From: Gammaproteobacteria bacterium
Lineage (GTDB): Bacteria > Pseudomonadota > Gammaproteobacteria > Burkholderiales > Burkholderiaceae_E
DNA: 22,029 nucleotides
Direction: 5' to 3'
NCBI GenBank assembly: GCA_030425615.1
Contig: JAUIAI010000002.1
Span: forward strand, 1 to 22,029
Shown here: piece after piece, positions 8,172 to 15,872 of the stretch
Numbering within the stretch: the first letter of the stretch is position 1
Layout of the letters: each line of letters begins with the position of its first letter
Position numbers and translations under genes: made by a program
Notes under the pieces: generated by a model
Databases searched by the model: none
Seen by the model: only the letters and a program-made list of their open reading frames with translations
What the model was told of the DNA's origin: nothing

Positions 8172-9731
8172 TTGCTCGACCTTGCTGCCAAGACCGCGCA
8201 CGTGATCCGGCCGGACGGAACTGAAGAAGAAATACCGCTCGAGAGCGTTCAGGTCGGCGACCGCCTGCGCGTGCGACCGGGCGAGAAAGTTCCTGTCGAT
8301 GGCACAGTAGTTGAAGGCCGCTCGTCGATCGACGAGAGCATGATCAGCGGCGAGCCTGTGCCGGTGGAAAAGGTGGCCGGCGACCAGCTCACGGGCGCCA
8401 CGATCAATGGCACCGGCAGCCTGGTCATGAAGGCCACACGCGTGGGGGCCGACACGCTGCTGGCGCAGATCGTCGACATGGTGGCGAGCGCCCAGAAAAG
8501 CCGGGCGCCGATTCAGAAGTGGGCCGACATGGTGGCTGGCCGCTTCGTGCCTTCTGTCATGGCCGTGGCGGGTCTGGCCTTTGTCGCCTGGGCCATTTGG
8601 GGGCCGGCGCCAGCGCTCGCCTACGCGCTCGTGTCGGCCGTGGCGGTGTTGATCATCGCCTGCCCGTGCGCGCTGGGTCTGGCCACGCCAATGTCTATCA
8701 TGACCGCCACCGGCCGCGGCGCTCAGATAGGCGTGCTGATCAAGAATGCCGAGGCGTTGGAGCGCTTTGAAAAAGTCGACACGCTGATTGTCGACAAAAC
8801 GGGCACATTGACCGAAGGCAAGCCGACACTCGTGGCCGTGATGCCCGAGCCCGGTTACGACGAAACCACGGTACTGCGACTGGCCGCGACGCTGGAGAAA
8901 GGGTCGGAGCATCCGCTGGCCGAGGCGATCGTCCGGGGCGCGCAGATGCGCGAAGTCAAGCTGGCCGAGGCGCAAGACTTCGAGGCCGTCACTGGCAAGG
9001 GTGTGAAGGGCCGCGTGGACGGCAAAGACGTTGCCCTTGGCAACCTGAAACTGGTCCAAGACCTCGGTCTTGACGCCCGGGCGCTGGCCGATAAAGCCGA
9101 TGGCGCGCGTGACGAAGGCCAGACCGTGATGTTCGTGATGCTCGACGGCTCCATCGCCGGGTTGGTAGCGGTTGCCGACCCCGTGAAAACGAGCACGCCC
9201 GAAGCCATTGCCGCACTGCACGAACTGGGATTCCATGTCGTCATGGCCACGGGCGACAACGAGCGCACGGCTAAGGCCGTGGCCGCACGCCTGGGCATCG
9301 ACGAAATCCGCGCCGACGTCCTGCCGCAGGATAAGGCGCGCATCATCCAGGAGCTGCAGGCCCAGGGTCGCAAGGTGGCGATGGCCGGCGACGGTGTCAA
9401 CGACGCGCCGGCGCTGGCGCAGGCCGATGTCGGCATTGCCATGGGCACAGGCGCCGATGTCGCGATCGAGAGCGCAGGCTTCACGCTGGTCAAGGGTGAC
9501 CTGACCGGTATCGTGCGCGCGCGCCGGCTGGCCACGGCCACCATGCGCAACATCCGCCAAAACCTGTTCTTCGCGTTGATCTACAACGCCATCGGCGTGC
9601 CGATCGCCGCCGGCGTGCTCTACCCGTTCTTCGGGCTGCTGATTGGCCCAATGTTCGCGGCGTTCGCGATGAGCGCCTCATCGCTGTCGGTGGTGCTCAA
9701 CGCACTGCGGCTGCGCTCGGCACAAGTCTGA
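8172..9731 (+). CDS. C-terminal half of split copper ATPase (actuator, CPC, P and N domains)
   Basis: This frame of 519 codons opens 3 bp after the TGA and in the same frame, with a TTG at 8172-8174 as a possible restart. It contains all catalytic parts: SGEP, CPC, DKTG, HP, TGDN, GDGVND and the last helix pair with YN and MSASS. An AAGG about 11 bases upstream of the TTG is a poor but conceivable ribosome binding site. Reinitiation after the closely spaced stop is possible but unproven. Otherwise this half is simply untranslated. Confidence 0.6.
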   Translation: MLDLAAKTAHVIRPDGTEEEIPLESVQVGDRLRVRPGEKVPVDGTVVEGRSSIDESMISGEPVPVEKVAGDQLTGATINGTGSLVMKATRVGADTLLAQIVDMVASAQKSRAPIQKWADMVAGRFVPSVMAVAGLAFVAWAIWGPAPALAYALVSAVAVLIIACPCALGLATPMSIMTATGRGAQIGVLIKNAEALERFEKVDTLIVDKTGTLTEGKPTLVAVMPEPGYDETTVLRLAATLEKGSEHPLAEAIVRGAQMREVKLAEAQDFEAVTGKGVKGRVDGKDVALGNLKLVQDLGLDARALADKADGARDEGQTVMFVMLDGSIAGLVAVADPVKTSTPEAIAALHELGFHVVMATGDNERTAKAVAARLGIDEIRADVLPQDKARIIQELQAQGRKVAMAGDGVNDAPALAQADVGIAMGTGADVAIESAGFTLVKGDLTGIVRARRLATATMRNIRQNLFFALIYNAIGVPIAAGVLYPFFGLLIGPMFAAFAMSASSLSVVLNALRLRSAQV

Positions 9732-9747
9732 GACGGGCCGAACGACA

Positions 9748-10281
9748 GTGGATATCGTGGCGCACACGCTCTGGGCTGGTTTGGGTACCGCGTGGATCGC
9801 GCAACGTCGCCCGCTCAAACGAGCGACCATAGCCGCCACGATCGTATTGGCTGCCATGCCCGATGTGATCCAGATGCTTCCTGTGCTCGCGTGGTGGATT
9901 AGCGGCGGCAGCTGGGCTGCGGTCCAGGCCTTCGCCGTCGCGATGCCGGGTCAGGAGCCCCTCTTACCTGAGGGAGTCAATTGGTGGTCGCACACGATCC
10001 ACTGCATCGCTCACAGCGCCGTGATTGCCACCGCAGCCACGCTGTTGCTTTGGGCATGGTTGCGCATATTCTGGCTGCCCCTGTTTGGCTGGTGGTCGCA
10101 CATCGTGATCGACGTGTTCACACATTCGGCGGACTACTACGCCTCCCCCGTGCTGTACCCCTTCACCGAGCGCGGCTTTGACGGCATCGCCTGGATCACG
10201 CCCTGGTTCATGGTGCTGAACTATCTGGCGATACTCATGGTTGGCACGGCGCTTCTTATCCACAGGCGCAAACGTCTCTGA
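9748..10281 (+). CDS. YdjM-like membrane-bound metal-dependent hydrolase family protein
   Basis: The product is 177 residues, starting at GTG 9748, 16 bp after the ATPase. Seen: an N-terminal DIVAHTLW and PDV motif, several hydrophobic helices, WWSHTIHCIAHS, and GWWSHIVIDVFTHSADYY, followed by a hydrophobic C-terminal helix and a basic end (RRKRL). The pattern of His and Asp next to membrane helices resembles the YdjM/DUF457 inner-membrane family, annotated as putative metal-dependent hydrolases. The enzymatic activity of that family is poorly established. It is the last gene of the plus-strand train; its copper role is inferred only from position. Confidence 0.65.
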   Translation: MDIVAHTLWAGLGTAWIAQRRPLKRATIAATIVLAAMPDVIQMLPVLAWWISGGSWAAVQAFAVAMPGQEPLLPEGVNWWSHTIHCIAHSAVIATAATLLLWAWLRIFWLPLFGWWSHIVIDVFTHSADYYASPVLYPFTERGFDGIAWITPWFMVLNYLAILMVGTALLIHRRKRL

Positions 10282-10327
10282 ACATGCGCCTCAGCGACAA
10301 ACATCAACTTGCTCGAGTGACGACCGA

Positions 10328-10376
10328 GTTCGACGGGGCCGTGCCGCGACCTTGCAGCAGCACGGCCCCGTCGAAC
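10328..10376. terminator. Perfect 17-bp inverted repeat between convergent operons
   Basis: The arms 10328-10344 and 10360-10376 are exact reverse complements (GTTCGACGGGGCCGTGC and its complement) with a 15-base loop. It lies between the end of the YdjM-like gene and the end of the cusF-like gene, which converge. The strong GC stem fits a bidirectional terminator, but no T-run follows on either side, so transcription stop by this element is inference. Confidence 0.6.
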
Positions 10377-10395
10377 GCCCTTCAAGCCAAGCCGA

Positions 10396-10734
10396 CTATT
10401 GCTTCTGCAATTGCTCGATCATCATCTGCCCCCCGGCTTCGCGTACCGAGAACTTGATTCTGTCGCCCGTGCCAAGGCCTTCCAGCATCGCCGGATCGTC
10501 GACACCGAACACCATCGTCATGCCTGGCATGTCCATCGATTTGATCGGGCCGTGTTTGATGGTGAGTTTCTTCCCGGCCTTGTTGATCCGTTTGATCTCA
10601 CCGTCGACCATCATGTCCGAATTCATGTGAGCGGCTGAATCGGCGTGGCCATGTTTGTGGCCGTCGCCATCGGCAAACGACGGGCCGGAAAGAGTGAGGG
10701 CCATCGCGGCAAACAAAATGGTTGCAGCTTTCAT
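10396..10734 (-). CDS. CusF-like periplasmic copper-binding protein
   Basis: The product is 112 residues with a signal peptide (about 1-21) and a His-rich start to the mature chain (DGHKHGHADSAAH). Seen: the CusF fold motif (PF11604) with H61 (TIKHGP), then MDMPGMTMVF giving M72 and M74. Position 69 is Met where E. coli CusF has the cation-pi Trp; many CusF-like homologues share this. AAGGAG lies eight bases upstream. It is last in a five- or six-gene minus-strand operon. Known: CusF carries Cu(I)/Ag(I) to the CusCBA pump. No CusA or CusB is present here, so its partner is unclear. Confidence 0.85.
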   Translation of the reverse strand: MKAATILFAAMALTLSGPSFADGDGHKHGHADSAAHMNSDMMVDGEIKRINKAGKKLTIKHGPIKSMDMPGMTMVFGVDDPAMLEGLGTGDRIKFSVREAGGQMMIEQLQKQ

Positions 10735-10808
10735 GTGTGAATCTCCTTATCGAATGTGCAAGCTTGAATGTCCAGAACGTGAGTCGTTGACGAACACCGA
10801 GAAAGGCG

Positions 10809-11306
10809 TCACTGAGGCTTGACCTTGATCTTGCCGACCATGCCCGCCTGATAGTGACCGGCAATCAGACAGGCGAAGTGGAAGTCTCCGGCCCGATTGA
10901 ACCGCCAAAGAATTTCTCCCTGGCCGCCGGCCTGGACATGGGCCATGTGCGGCTCGTCATGCTCCATGTTGGGAAACCGCATCATCAGCTTGGCATGCTC
11001 ATCGTTGCTTTTCTGCGTGCCAAGCACGAACTCATGCATCAACTTTCCATCGTTGTGCACGACGAACCGAACCACGTCTCCCTCGTTCACTTCGATCGCC
11101 TCGGGAGAGAAGCGCATCTTGTCCGACATTCGAATCTCGATCGTTCGGCCAGGTGTGACTCCAGCACCGTGAATCCCCCATGCCATCTGTTCGGCATCTT
11201 CGACGCTTGCAGCCGCAGGCTTGTCGTGCGGCTTCGAGCCATGTGCGAAGGCAAACCCAGTGCTGGTCGCCAGCACTGTTGCCAACAGTAGTCTTTCGAA
11301 TTTCAT
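10809..11306 (-). CDS. Periplasmic cupredoxin, second copy
   Basis: The product is 165 residues with a signal peptide ending near residue 21 (AFA). Seen: a plastocyanin/azurin-like domain with H91 (KLMHEFV), C146, H151 and M156 in FACLIAGHYQAGM, a complete type 1 copper site. Compared with the cupredoxin at 4415-4954 the C-terminal half is alike (ACL-x2-GH...AGMVG), but the N-terminus is less His-rich. GGAG lies about nine bases upstream. It follows the second multicopper oxidase by 35 bp, so the pair may exchange electrons. That is inference. Confidence 0.85.
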   Translation of the reverse strand: MKFERLLLATVLATSTGFAFAHGSKPHDKPAAASVEDAEQMAWGIHGAGVTPGRTIEIRMSDKMRFSPEAIEVNEGDVVRFVVHNDGKLMHEFVLGTQKSNDEHAKLMMRFPNMEHDEPHMAHVQAGGQGEILWRFNRAGDFHFACLIAGHYQAGMVGKIKVKPQ

Positions 11307-11341
11307 GTCTCTATCTCCAAGAACCTTCTGAATAGAACAAG

Positions 11342-12763
11342 TCAGCCATGGTGCCCACGACGGGACCCGCGCGCTTTGGCCCGCACCTCGATGGCCTGCT
11401 TTGGCTTTTCGGCGAGTGGCATCGACCCCGATTGCGACAACTTGGGCGACTGCTGCGCGCTCGGCGTTTCACCAGTCCACTCGTAGGCGATGGTTCCGGG
11501 CGGATGTTCGAACCAACCGGGATCCGAGTAGTCGCCATGCGGCTGATCCTTGCGCACCTTGACCACGCTGAACATGCCACCCATCTCAACCGATCCGAAC
11601 GGCCCTTGCCCGGTCATCATGGGGGTCGTGTTCTCCGGCAGCGGCATGGGCATCTCGGTCATGTCCGCCATGCCCCGCTCACCCATGGCCATGTAATCGG
11701 GCACCAGGTCGCGCAGGCTGCGCATGATGCCCGTGTGGTCGACGCCGATCATCGTCGGCACGTCATGTCCCATGGCATTCATCGTGTGATGGCTCTTGTG
11801 GCAGTGAAACGCCCAATCACCCTCCTCGTCGGCCAGGAACTCGATCTGACGCATCTGCCCGACCGCGATGTCCTCCGTGACCTCGTACTGACGCGTGCTC
11901 TTTGGTGTGGGCCCGCCATCGGTGCCGGTGACGAGGAATTCGTGACCGTGCAGATGAATCGGGTGGTTGGTCATTGTCAGGTTGCCCATGCGGATCCGCA
12001 CCTTGTCGTTCTTGCGCACGACGAGCGGGTCGATGGCGGGAAAGATGCGACTGTTCCATGACCACAAATTGAAGTCCAGCATCGTCATGATCTTGGGCGT
12101 GGCACTGCCGGGTTCCACGTCGTAGGCGTTCATCAGGAAGCAGAAATCGCGATCCACCTCATCGATGAGCTTGTGCTTGCCCTTGGGATGCGTGACCCAG
12201 AAGCCCATCATGCCCATGGCCATCTGGGTCATCTCGTCGCCGTGCGGGTGATACATGAAAGTCCCCGGGCGGCGTGCCTCGAACTCGTAGACGAAGGTCT
12301 TTCCTGCCGGTATTGCCGGCTGGGTCAGGCCAGTGACGCCATCCATGCCGCTGGGCAAACGCTGACCATGCCAGTGAACGCTCGTGTGTTCAGGCAAACG
12401 ATTGGTCACGAAAATCCTCACCCTGTCGCCCTCGACCACTTCGATGGTTGGGCCCGGGCTCTGGCCGTTGTAGCCCCAAAGATGTGCCTTGAAATCTTCG
12501 GCCACCATTCGTTCGACGGGTTCGGCCACCAGATGAAACTCCTTGACCCCGTTTTTCATGCGCCACGGCAAGGTCCAGCCATTGAGCGTAACCACGGGCT
12601 TGTAGGGCCGGCCCGTGCTCGGCTCGAGCGGCGGCATCGTATCTGCGCTTTGCTGAATGACCGGCTCCGGCAAGGCCGCCATGGCCACCCTGCTGACGGC
12701 CCCGGCCGCCGCGGCCGTGGCTATTGCCGCGCTCGTTCGAAACAACTGACGTCGCTTGTTCAT
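11342..12763 (-). CDS. Multicopper oxidase, second copy (Tat-exported)
   Basis: The product is 473 residues, shorter than the copA product and lacking its Met/His repeat segment. Seen: a twin-arginine type N-terminus (NKRRQLFRTSAA with a hydrophobic Ala-rich stretch ending AMA). Copper ligand motifs are HWHG (H130, H132), YHPHGDEM (H172, H174), HPIHLHGHEF (from 267) and FHCHKSHHTM (H320, C321, H322). ATG 12763 has GAGGAT about eight bases upstream; the frame is open further to 12841 without a better site. It lies between the outer-membrane lipoprotein gene and the second cupredoxin gene. Cuprous oxidase activity is likely from family, but the substrate cannot be fixed. Confidence 0.88.
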   Translation of the reverse strand: MNKRRQLFRTSAAIATAAAAGAVSRVAMAALPEPVIQQSADTMPPLEPSTGRPYKPVVTLNGWTLPWRMKNGVKEFHLVAEPVERMVAEDFKAHLWGYNGQSPGPTIEVVEGDRVRIFVTNRLPEHTSVHWHGQRLPSGMDGVTGLTQPAIPAGKTFVYEFEARRPGTFMYHPHGDEMTQMAMGMMGFWVTHPKGKHKLIDEVDRDFCFLMNAYDVEPGSATPKIMTMLDFNLWSWNSRIFPAIDPLVVRKNDKVRIRMGNLTMTNHPIHLHGHEFLVTGTDGGPTPKSTRQYEVTEDIAVGQMRQIEFLADEEGDWAFHCHKSHHTMNAMGHDVPTMIGVDHTGIMRSLRDLVPDYMAMGERGMADMTEMPMPLPENTTPMMTGQGPFGSVEMGGMFSVVKVRKDQPHGDYSDPGWFEHPPGTIAYEWTGETPSAQQSPKLSQSGSMPLAEKPKQAIEVRAKARGSRRGHHG

Positions 12764-12794
12764 ATCTTGGATCCTCGACAAGTCGTGTTCACGC

Positions 12795-14219
12795 TCAGTG
12801 GGCCGCGCCGCCATCGTCCGCGGCGGCGGCCGGACCAGCACTCATGGCCGACAGACTGGGTCGACCGATCAATGCGGCATCCAGGTCAGTCTTGGCGATC
12901 CAGAAATCGCGCAGAGCGCGGATATACGCGTCCACTGCAGTGATCTGCGCCCGGCTGTCGGCCAAGAGCTCGAAAACACCAATGATCATTCCGTTGTAGC
13001 GATAGATGTTCTCTTCCGAGATGCGCTTGCGCAGCGGCACGATCTCATCGCGATAGTGACGGGCGATGTCGAATGTGGTCCGGTATCCGCTATAGGCCTG
13101 GCTCACTTCGGATCGTGCGTCGATGGCCGCCTGAGCTGCGCGATTGACCGCTTGCCGCATCATCGCCTCGGCTCGCGCCACCTTCGCATCACCCCAGTCG
13201 AAGATCGGGATCTCGACATCGATCTCCCAGCCGGTCTGCGTGGGCTCCAGGTTCGACGTGTTGCGAAATGCCGCCACTTCGAGAACGCTGATGAATCGCC
13301 CGGTGCGCACGACACCGATGTTGTCGGCCAGGCGCTCGATATTCAGACGCGCTGCGGCCAGATCGAGACGTTGCGCCACCGCCTGCTGAACCGCATCCGG
13401 CTGCTCCGTCGGCTCATCCGGGAGATCCGGTAGCCGCTCGGGTAGACGGAAGTTGCGCTGCTCACCAAACAAGCCCAACAGGCGAGTCAGCGCCTCTCGA
13501 GTGACCACCATCTGGTGACGCGCTCGCGCATCGCTCACCGCGGCATCGGCATAGAAGCTTTGCTCTCGCGCTTGCTGCAGTTTGCTGAAATTGCCGATCT
13601 TGGCCATACGACGGGCAAGCTCTCCGCTGACTTCGGACATCCGCTTGACCTTGGTCGAATAGTTCGCGGCTTCGACTGCCGCGACCGCATCGATCCATGC
13701 TTTGCGCGTACGTGCGGCCAAGTCCAGCACCTGCATAGCCACGGCACGTTGCGTTTCGGCCAGGCGCTTGGATTCGAGCTTGCTGATCGTGGGCAGGAAG
13801 ATGAGCCGCGCAAGGTTAAAGTGCACGGCGCGCTCGATCTCACGCTCATCGCCGCGCCTGGACCGACCAAAGGCGAAACCCGGGTTGCCCAGCCGGCCCG
13901 CCTGAACACGCTCGGCCTCGGTAATACCCAGCGTTTCGAAACCCGCTTGAAGGGCGCGATTGTTCAAGAGCGCCAATTCGACTGCTTGATCCATCCCGAG
14001 CGGTTCTTCGAGCAGAGTCTGGACGCGCTTCTCAATCTCGCTTCGTTCAGCCTCGGTGCGCGCCCAAGTCAGATCAACCCCTAGCCGATCACCAGCGAGC
14101 GACTGAACGGGCTGGAAGGCCGCCTCCTGATCGAGCGACGCGCAGCCGGCCAGAAGCGCGCTCGCAAGCACCGCTCCAAGTGCGGGCCGACGCAGGCTCC
14201 CGTTGAAATTCATGCTCAT
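12795..14219 (-). CDS. TolC-family outer-membrane efflux lipoprotein
   Basis: The product is 474 residues, normal for the outer membrane efflux protein family. Seen: a lipoprotein signal with lipobox LLAGC (ALLAGCASLDQ), followed by long helical stretches with coiled-coil character (ARRMAKIGNFSKLQQAREQS; AQAAIDARSEVSQAYSGYRT). The start at 14219 is set by a strong AGGAGG six to eight bases upstream, and it overlaps the previous gene by ATGA. It would form the outer-membrane channel of an efflux system. Its membrane-fusion and pump partners are not in the window, so it may serve a pump elsewhere or act with the periplasmic oxidases. Confidence 0.88.
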   Translation of the reverse strand: MSMNFNGSLRRPALGAVLASALLAGCASLDQEAAFQPVQSLAGDRLGVDLTWARTEAERSEIEKRVQTLLEEPLGMDQAVELALLNNRALQAGFETLGITEAERVQAGRLGNPGFAFGRSRRGDEREIERAVHFNLARLIFLPTISKLESKRLAETQRAVAMQVLDLAARTRKAWIDAVAAVEAANYSTKVKRMSEVSGELARRMAKIGNFSKLQQAREQSFYADAAVSDARARHQMVVTREALTRLLGLFGEQRNFRLPERLPDLPDEPTEQPDAVQQAVAQRLDLAAARLNIERLADNIGVVRTGRFISVLEVAAFRNTSNLEPTQTGWEIDVEIPIFDWGDAKVARAEAMMRQAVNRAAQAAIDARSEVSQAYSGYRTTFDIARHYRDEIVPLRKRISEENIYRYNGMIIGVFELLADSRAQITAVDAYIRALRDFWIAKTDLDAALIGRPSLSAMSAGPAAAADDGGAAH

Positions 14220-14473
14220 GGTTTGCCTCCTTTCGGAGACGCCGCGGGTTCCGTCGCTTCGCGCAGGTACGTCCGCCACCCTCCGATCTCACCAACCCGG
14301 TCATTGGCGTCTTTCCACCCTGATGGTTCGAAATCCTCGTCAGCTTTGTAGCCTTCGAATGCCGACGCATAGTTCATCGGCGCCCCGTTCGCCTCAGGAT
14401 CCAAAGGCCCTGCAAACAGCGGGCTCGATACGAGAGACCCCGCGCAGACCATGGCGGTCATAATTTTCTTCAC
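14216..14473 (-). CDS. Small exported protein of unknown function preceding the TolC-family gene
   Basis: The product is 85 residues if the GTG at 14473 is used. That start has GGAGA seven bases upstream and gives a clean signal peptide (KKIMTAMVCAGSLVSSPLFA). A longer reading to 14533 adds residues without a good ribosome site. Seen in the mature part: MNYASAFEGYKADEDFEPSG and NDRVGEIGGWRTYLREA; no Cys or Met cluster. Similar short proteins accompany TolC-type genes in copper islands, but I know no characterised function. The 4-bp overlap with the lipoprotein gene shows translational coupling, so it probably acts with that channel. Confidence 0.7.
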   Translation of the reverse strand: MKKIMTAMVCAGSLVSSPLFAGPLDPEANGAPMNYASAFEGYKADEDFEPSGWKDANDRVGEIGGWRTYLREATEPAASPKGGKP

Positions 14474-14638
14474 TTGAAATCTCCGTGCGCCGACGACAGA
14501 CCAAAGCCGCAGCACGAACTGCGGCAACGGCATGTTGCCAAGCTATGGGATGTGGGAAGGTCGCGATCGTGCTCGGAGCGCTATGGCAAAAGAGCACGCC
14601 ACTGGAACAACAAACTGCGCTGCTCCGGCGAAGACGAC

Positions 14639-15064
14639 TCAGCCGACCTTAGGCGGTCTCTCGAGACGGTCCGTTGGAACGGTCCGAAATGCGCTCGGAC
14701 TAGGCCGCCGGAACCCGAAACTGAGTTTGGGAGAGGAAGATTTGAGGTGAATTGGGGGGAGGAGCGAAACAGCGCCGCAGCTCAGGGCACACTGTCCGCA
14801 TTTGGACAAGGTCGCATCTGTGGTGCGACTTGGTGCCGGGTCATCATCGATGAACGACGCCATGATGTGGCCTGAACGCACTTCAAACTGCTTAGCGCTG
14901 CTCGAATCAGCTAATTGCATTGGCATCGCGCCATGCGCATGCGATCGATCGACGTCATTACCTGCCATGGCATGACTCGCAGGGGAATGCCAAATTGCCG
15001 CGAACGACATCGCGGAAATCAAGAGCATCGCAACAATACGGCGCAATCGGTCCATAGGCGTCAT
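14639..15064 (-). CDS. DUF2946-like exported Cys/His protein
   Basis: The product is 141 residues. Seen: a basic N-terminus and hydrophobic segment (RRIVAMLLISAMSFAAIW), a His/Met patch (RSHAHGAMPMQ), a Cys cluster (SKCGQCALSCGA) and a C-terminus TVPTDRLERPPK. The Cys cluster followed by TDRLERPP resembles DUF2946-type proteins found in copper gene clusters. I chose ATG 15064; a GTG at 15076 and an ATG at 15055 are alternatives. The C-x2-C-x4-C arrangement could bind Cu(I), but no function is established. It is the first gene of the minus-strand copper group, about 165 bp before the next gene. Confidence 0.65.
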   Translation of the reverse strand: MTPMDRLRRIVAMLLISAMSFAAIWHSPASHAMAGNDVDRSHAHGAMPMQLADSSSAKQFEVRSGHIMASFIDDDPAPSRTTDATLSKCGQCALSCGAVSLLPPIHLKSSSPKLSFGFRRPSPSAFRTVPTDRLERPPKVG

Positions 15065-15207
15065 GAGTCTTCTCACCGCAGTTTAACCTTACAGATGAGT
15101 CCACATCGATAGTCGGCGAAAGATCGAGGCCATTGCACGTATGGCTTTTTGAGGCTGGGCCGGAATCGGGTCCGCGACCCACAGGGGACTAGGCGCGCAT
15201 CGAACAC

Positions 15208-15840
15208 CTATTCCTCAGCGCTGCTCTTGCGCCCACCCAATTGCTCGATCATTTCGGCGAGTTGTCGCCTCAAAGACTCTACTTCTCCTTGAAGCCGACC
15301 GGCTTCGACAGACTGGTCACGCGCATCTTTCTCCGACCGCTTCAGTTCCGCCCGAACCTCGGCAAGTGCCTTTTCGAGGGCTTCGACGCGTTTGGACGTG
15401 ACCTCCGCAGCGGCCGCCTCGCGCTCGAGCAATTGAATCCGCGCTTGATGCGTCTCAAGCTCCTCGAGTTGGTCTGCCTCGACTTTCTCAAGACGGGCTA
15501 TCTCGGATTGAGCCGCTGAAAGTTCGCGACGAGCCGCGCTGACCTGCTCCTCGGTCTCTTCGCGCACCGCCTGAACGGTGCGCTCGGCATCACGAGCCGC
15601 CATGACCCACAACGAGCGCGCCAACGCTGCGCCACGAGCGGCGATCTCAGGCGGTGCTTCCAATGCCTCGGCAGCAGCTTGCTCACGCCGACGCACCCAA
15701 TCGTCGAGATGACGCTTTACCGTCGAGTAAGACCCACCGCCGATGCGGTTCTGAATTGCGATGATCGTAGGCTCGAGCCCCTCGGCGACCAGGGCGTCGG
15801 CCGTCGTGTCGACCGCATCTTGAGTGACGATCTTGCGCAT
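15208..15840 (-). CDS. kfrA: KfrA-family plasmid DNA-binding protein
   Basis: The product is 210 residues. Seen: an N-terminal KfrA-type DNA-binding domain (about 3-115; QDAVDTTADALVAEGLEPTI, then IQNRIGGGSYSTVKRHLDDW). An Ala/Glu-rich coiled coil follows to the C-terminus (LEKVEADQLEELETHQARIQ and similar heptads). Known: KfrA of RK2-type plasmids is an autorepressor with a long alpha-helical tail that contributes to plasmid stability. The ATG at 15840-15838 directly abuts a 32-bp palindrome, the likely operator, and has no Shine-Dalgarno. The frame is open upstream to 16176, but that would read the palindrome as protein (DYDHYHNYDYDND), which is implausible. Confidence 0.88.
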   Translation of the reverse strand: MRKIVTQDAVDTTADALVAEGLEPTIIAIQNRIGGGSYSTVKRHLDDWVRRREQAAAEALEAPPEIAARGAALARSLWVMAARDAERTVQAVREETEEQVSAARRELSAAQSEIARLEKVEADQLEELETHQARIQLLEREAAAAEVTSKRVEALEKALAEVRAELKRSEKDARDQSVEAGRLQGEVESLRRQLAEMIEQLGGRKSSAEE

Positions 15841-15872
15841 ATCATTATCATAATCGTAATTATGATAATGAT
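15841..15872. promoter_or_regulatory. Palindromic operator at the kfrA start, overlapping a -10-like hexamer
   Basis: ATCATTATCATAAT at 15841-15854 and its exact reverse complement at 15859-15872 are separated by CGTA. The palindrome touches the kfrA ATG. On the minus strand it contains TATGAT (15852-15847), which would place the transcription start at about the A of the start codon. KfrA proteins bind inverted repeats in their own promoter, so autoregulation is likely. A leaderless transcript is an inference from the geometry. Confidence 0.7.

Larger units (their letters stand above)
7296..9731 (+). pseudogene. P1B-type copper-exporting ATPase interrupted by one in-frame TGA
   Basis: Read through the stop, the frame encodes 811 residues, a full-length Cu(I) export ATPase. 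Seen: two CPMHPEV...C-x2-CGM heavy-metal-binding motifs (about 26-50 and 106-132) joined by a His-rich linker; SGEP (351-354) in the actuator domain; CPC (456-458) in the transport helix; DKTG with phosphorylated D500; HP (539-540); TGDN (from 652); and GDGVND (from 698). The YN and MSASS motifs near the end fit the copper subclass P1B-1. Codon 291 (8166-8168) is TGA where the family has arginine (GKAI-R-ALLDL). One C-to-T change in CGA explains it. Every other motif is intact, so the lesion is recent, a sequencing error, or a functional split. The start at 7296 has a GAGG about 7 bases upstream. Confidence 0.85.

Noticed and set aside
8112..9560. Long minus-strand open frame (482 codons) antisense to the copper ATPase
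   Set aside because: The plus strand encodes every P-type ATPase motif; the antisense frame shows only composition-driven sequence.
15077..15130. MerR/CueR-type promoter in front of the second copper operon
   Set aside because: No convincing dyad with the 19-20 bp spacing of MerR-family promoters was found.
15168..15180. GGGTC/GACCC hairpin after kfrA as a terminator
   Set aside because: The stem is only 5 bp and no T-run follows on the transcribed strand.
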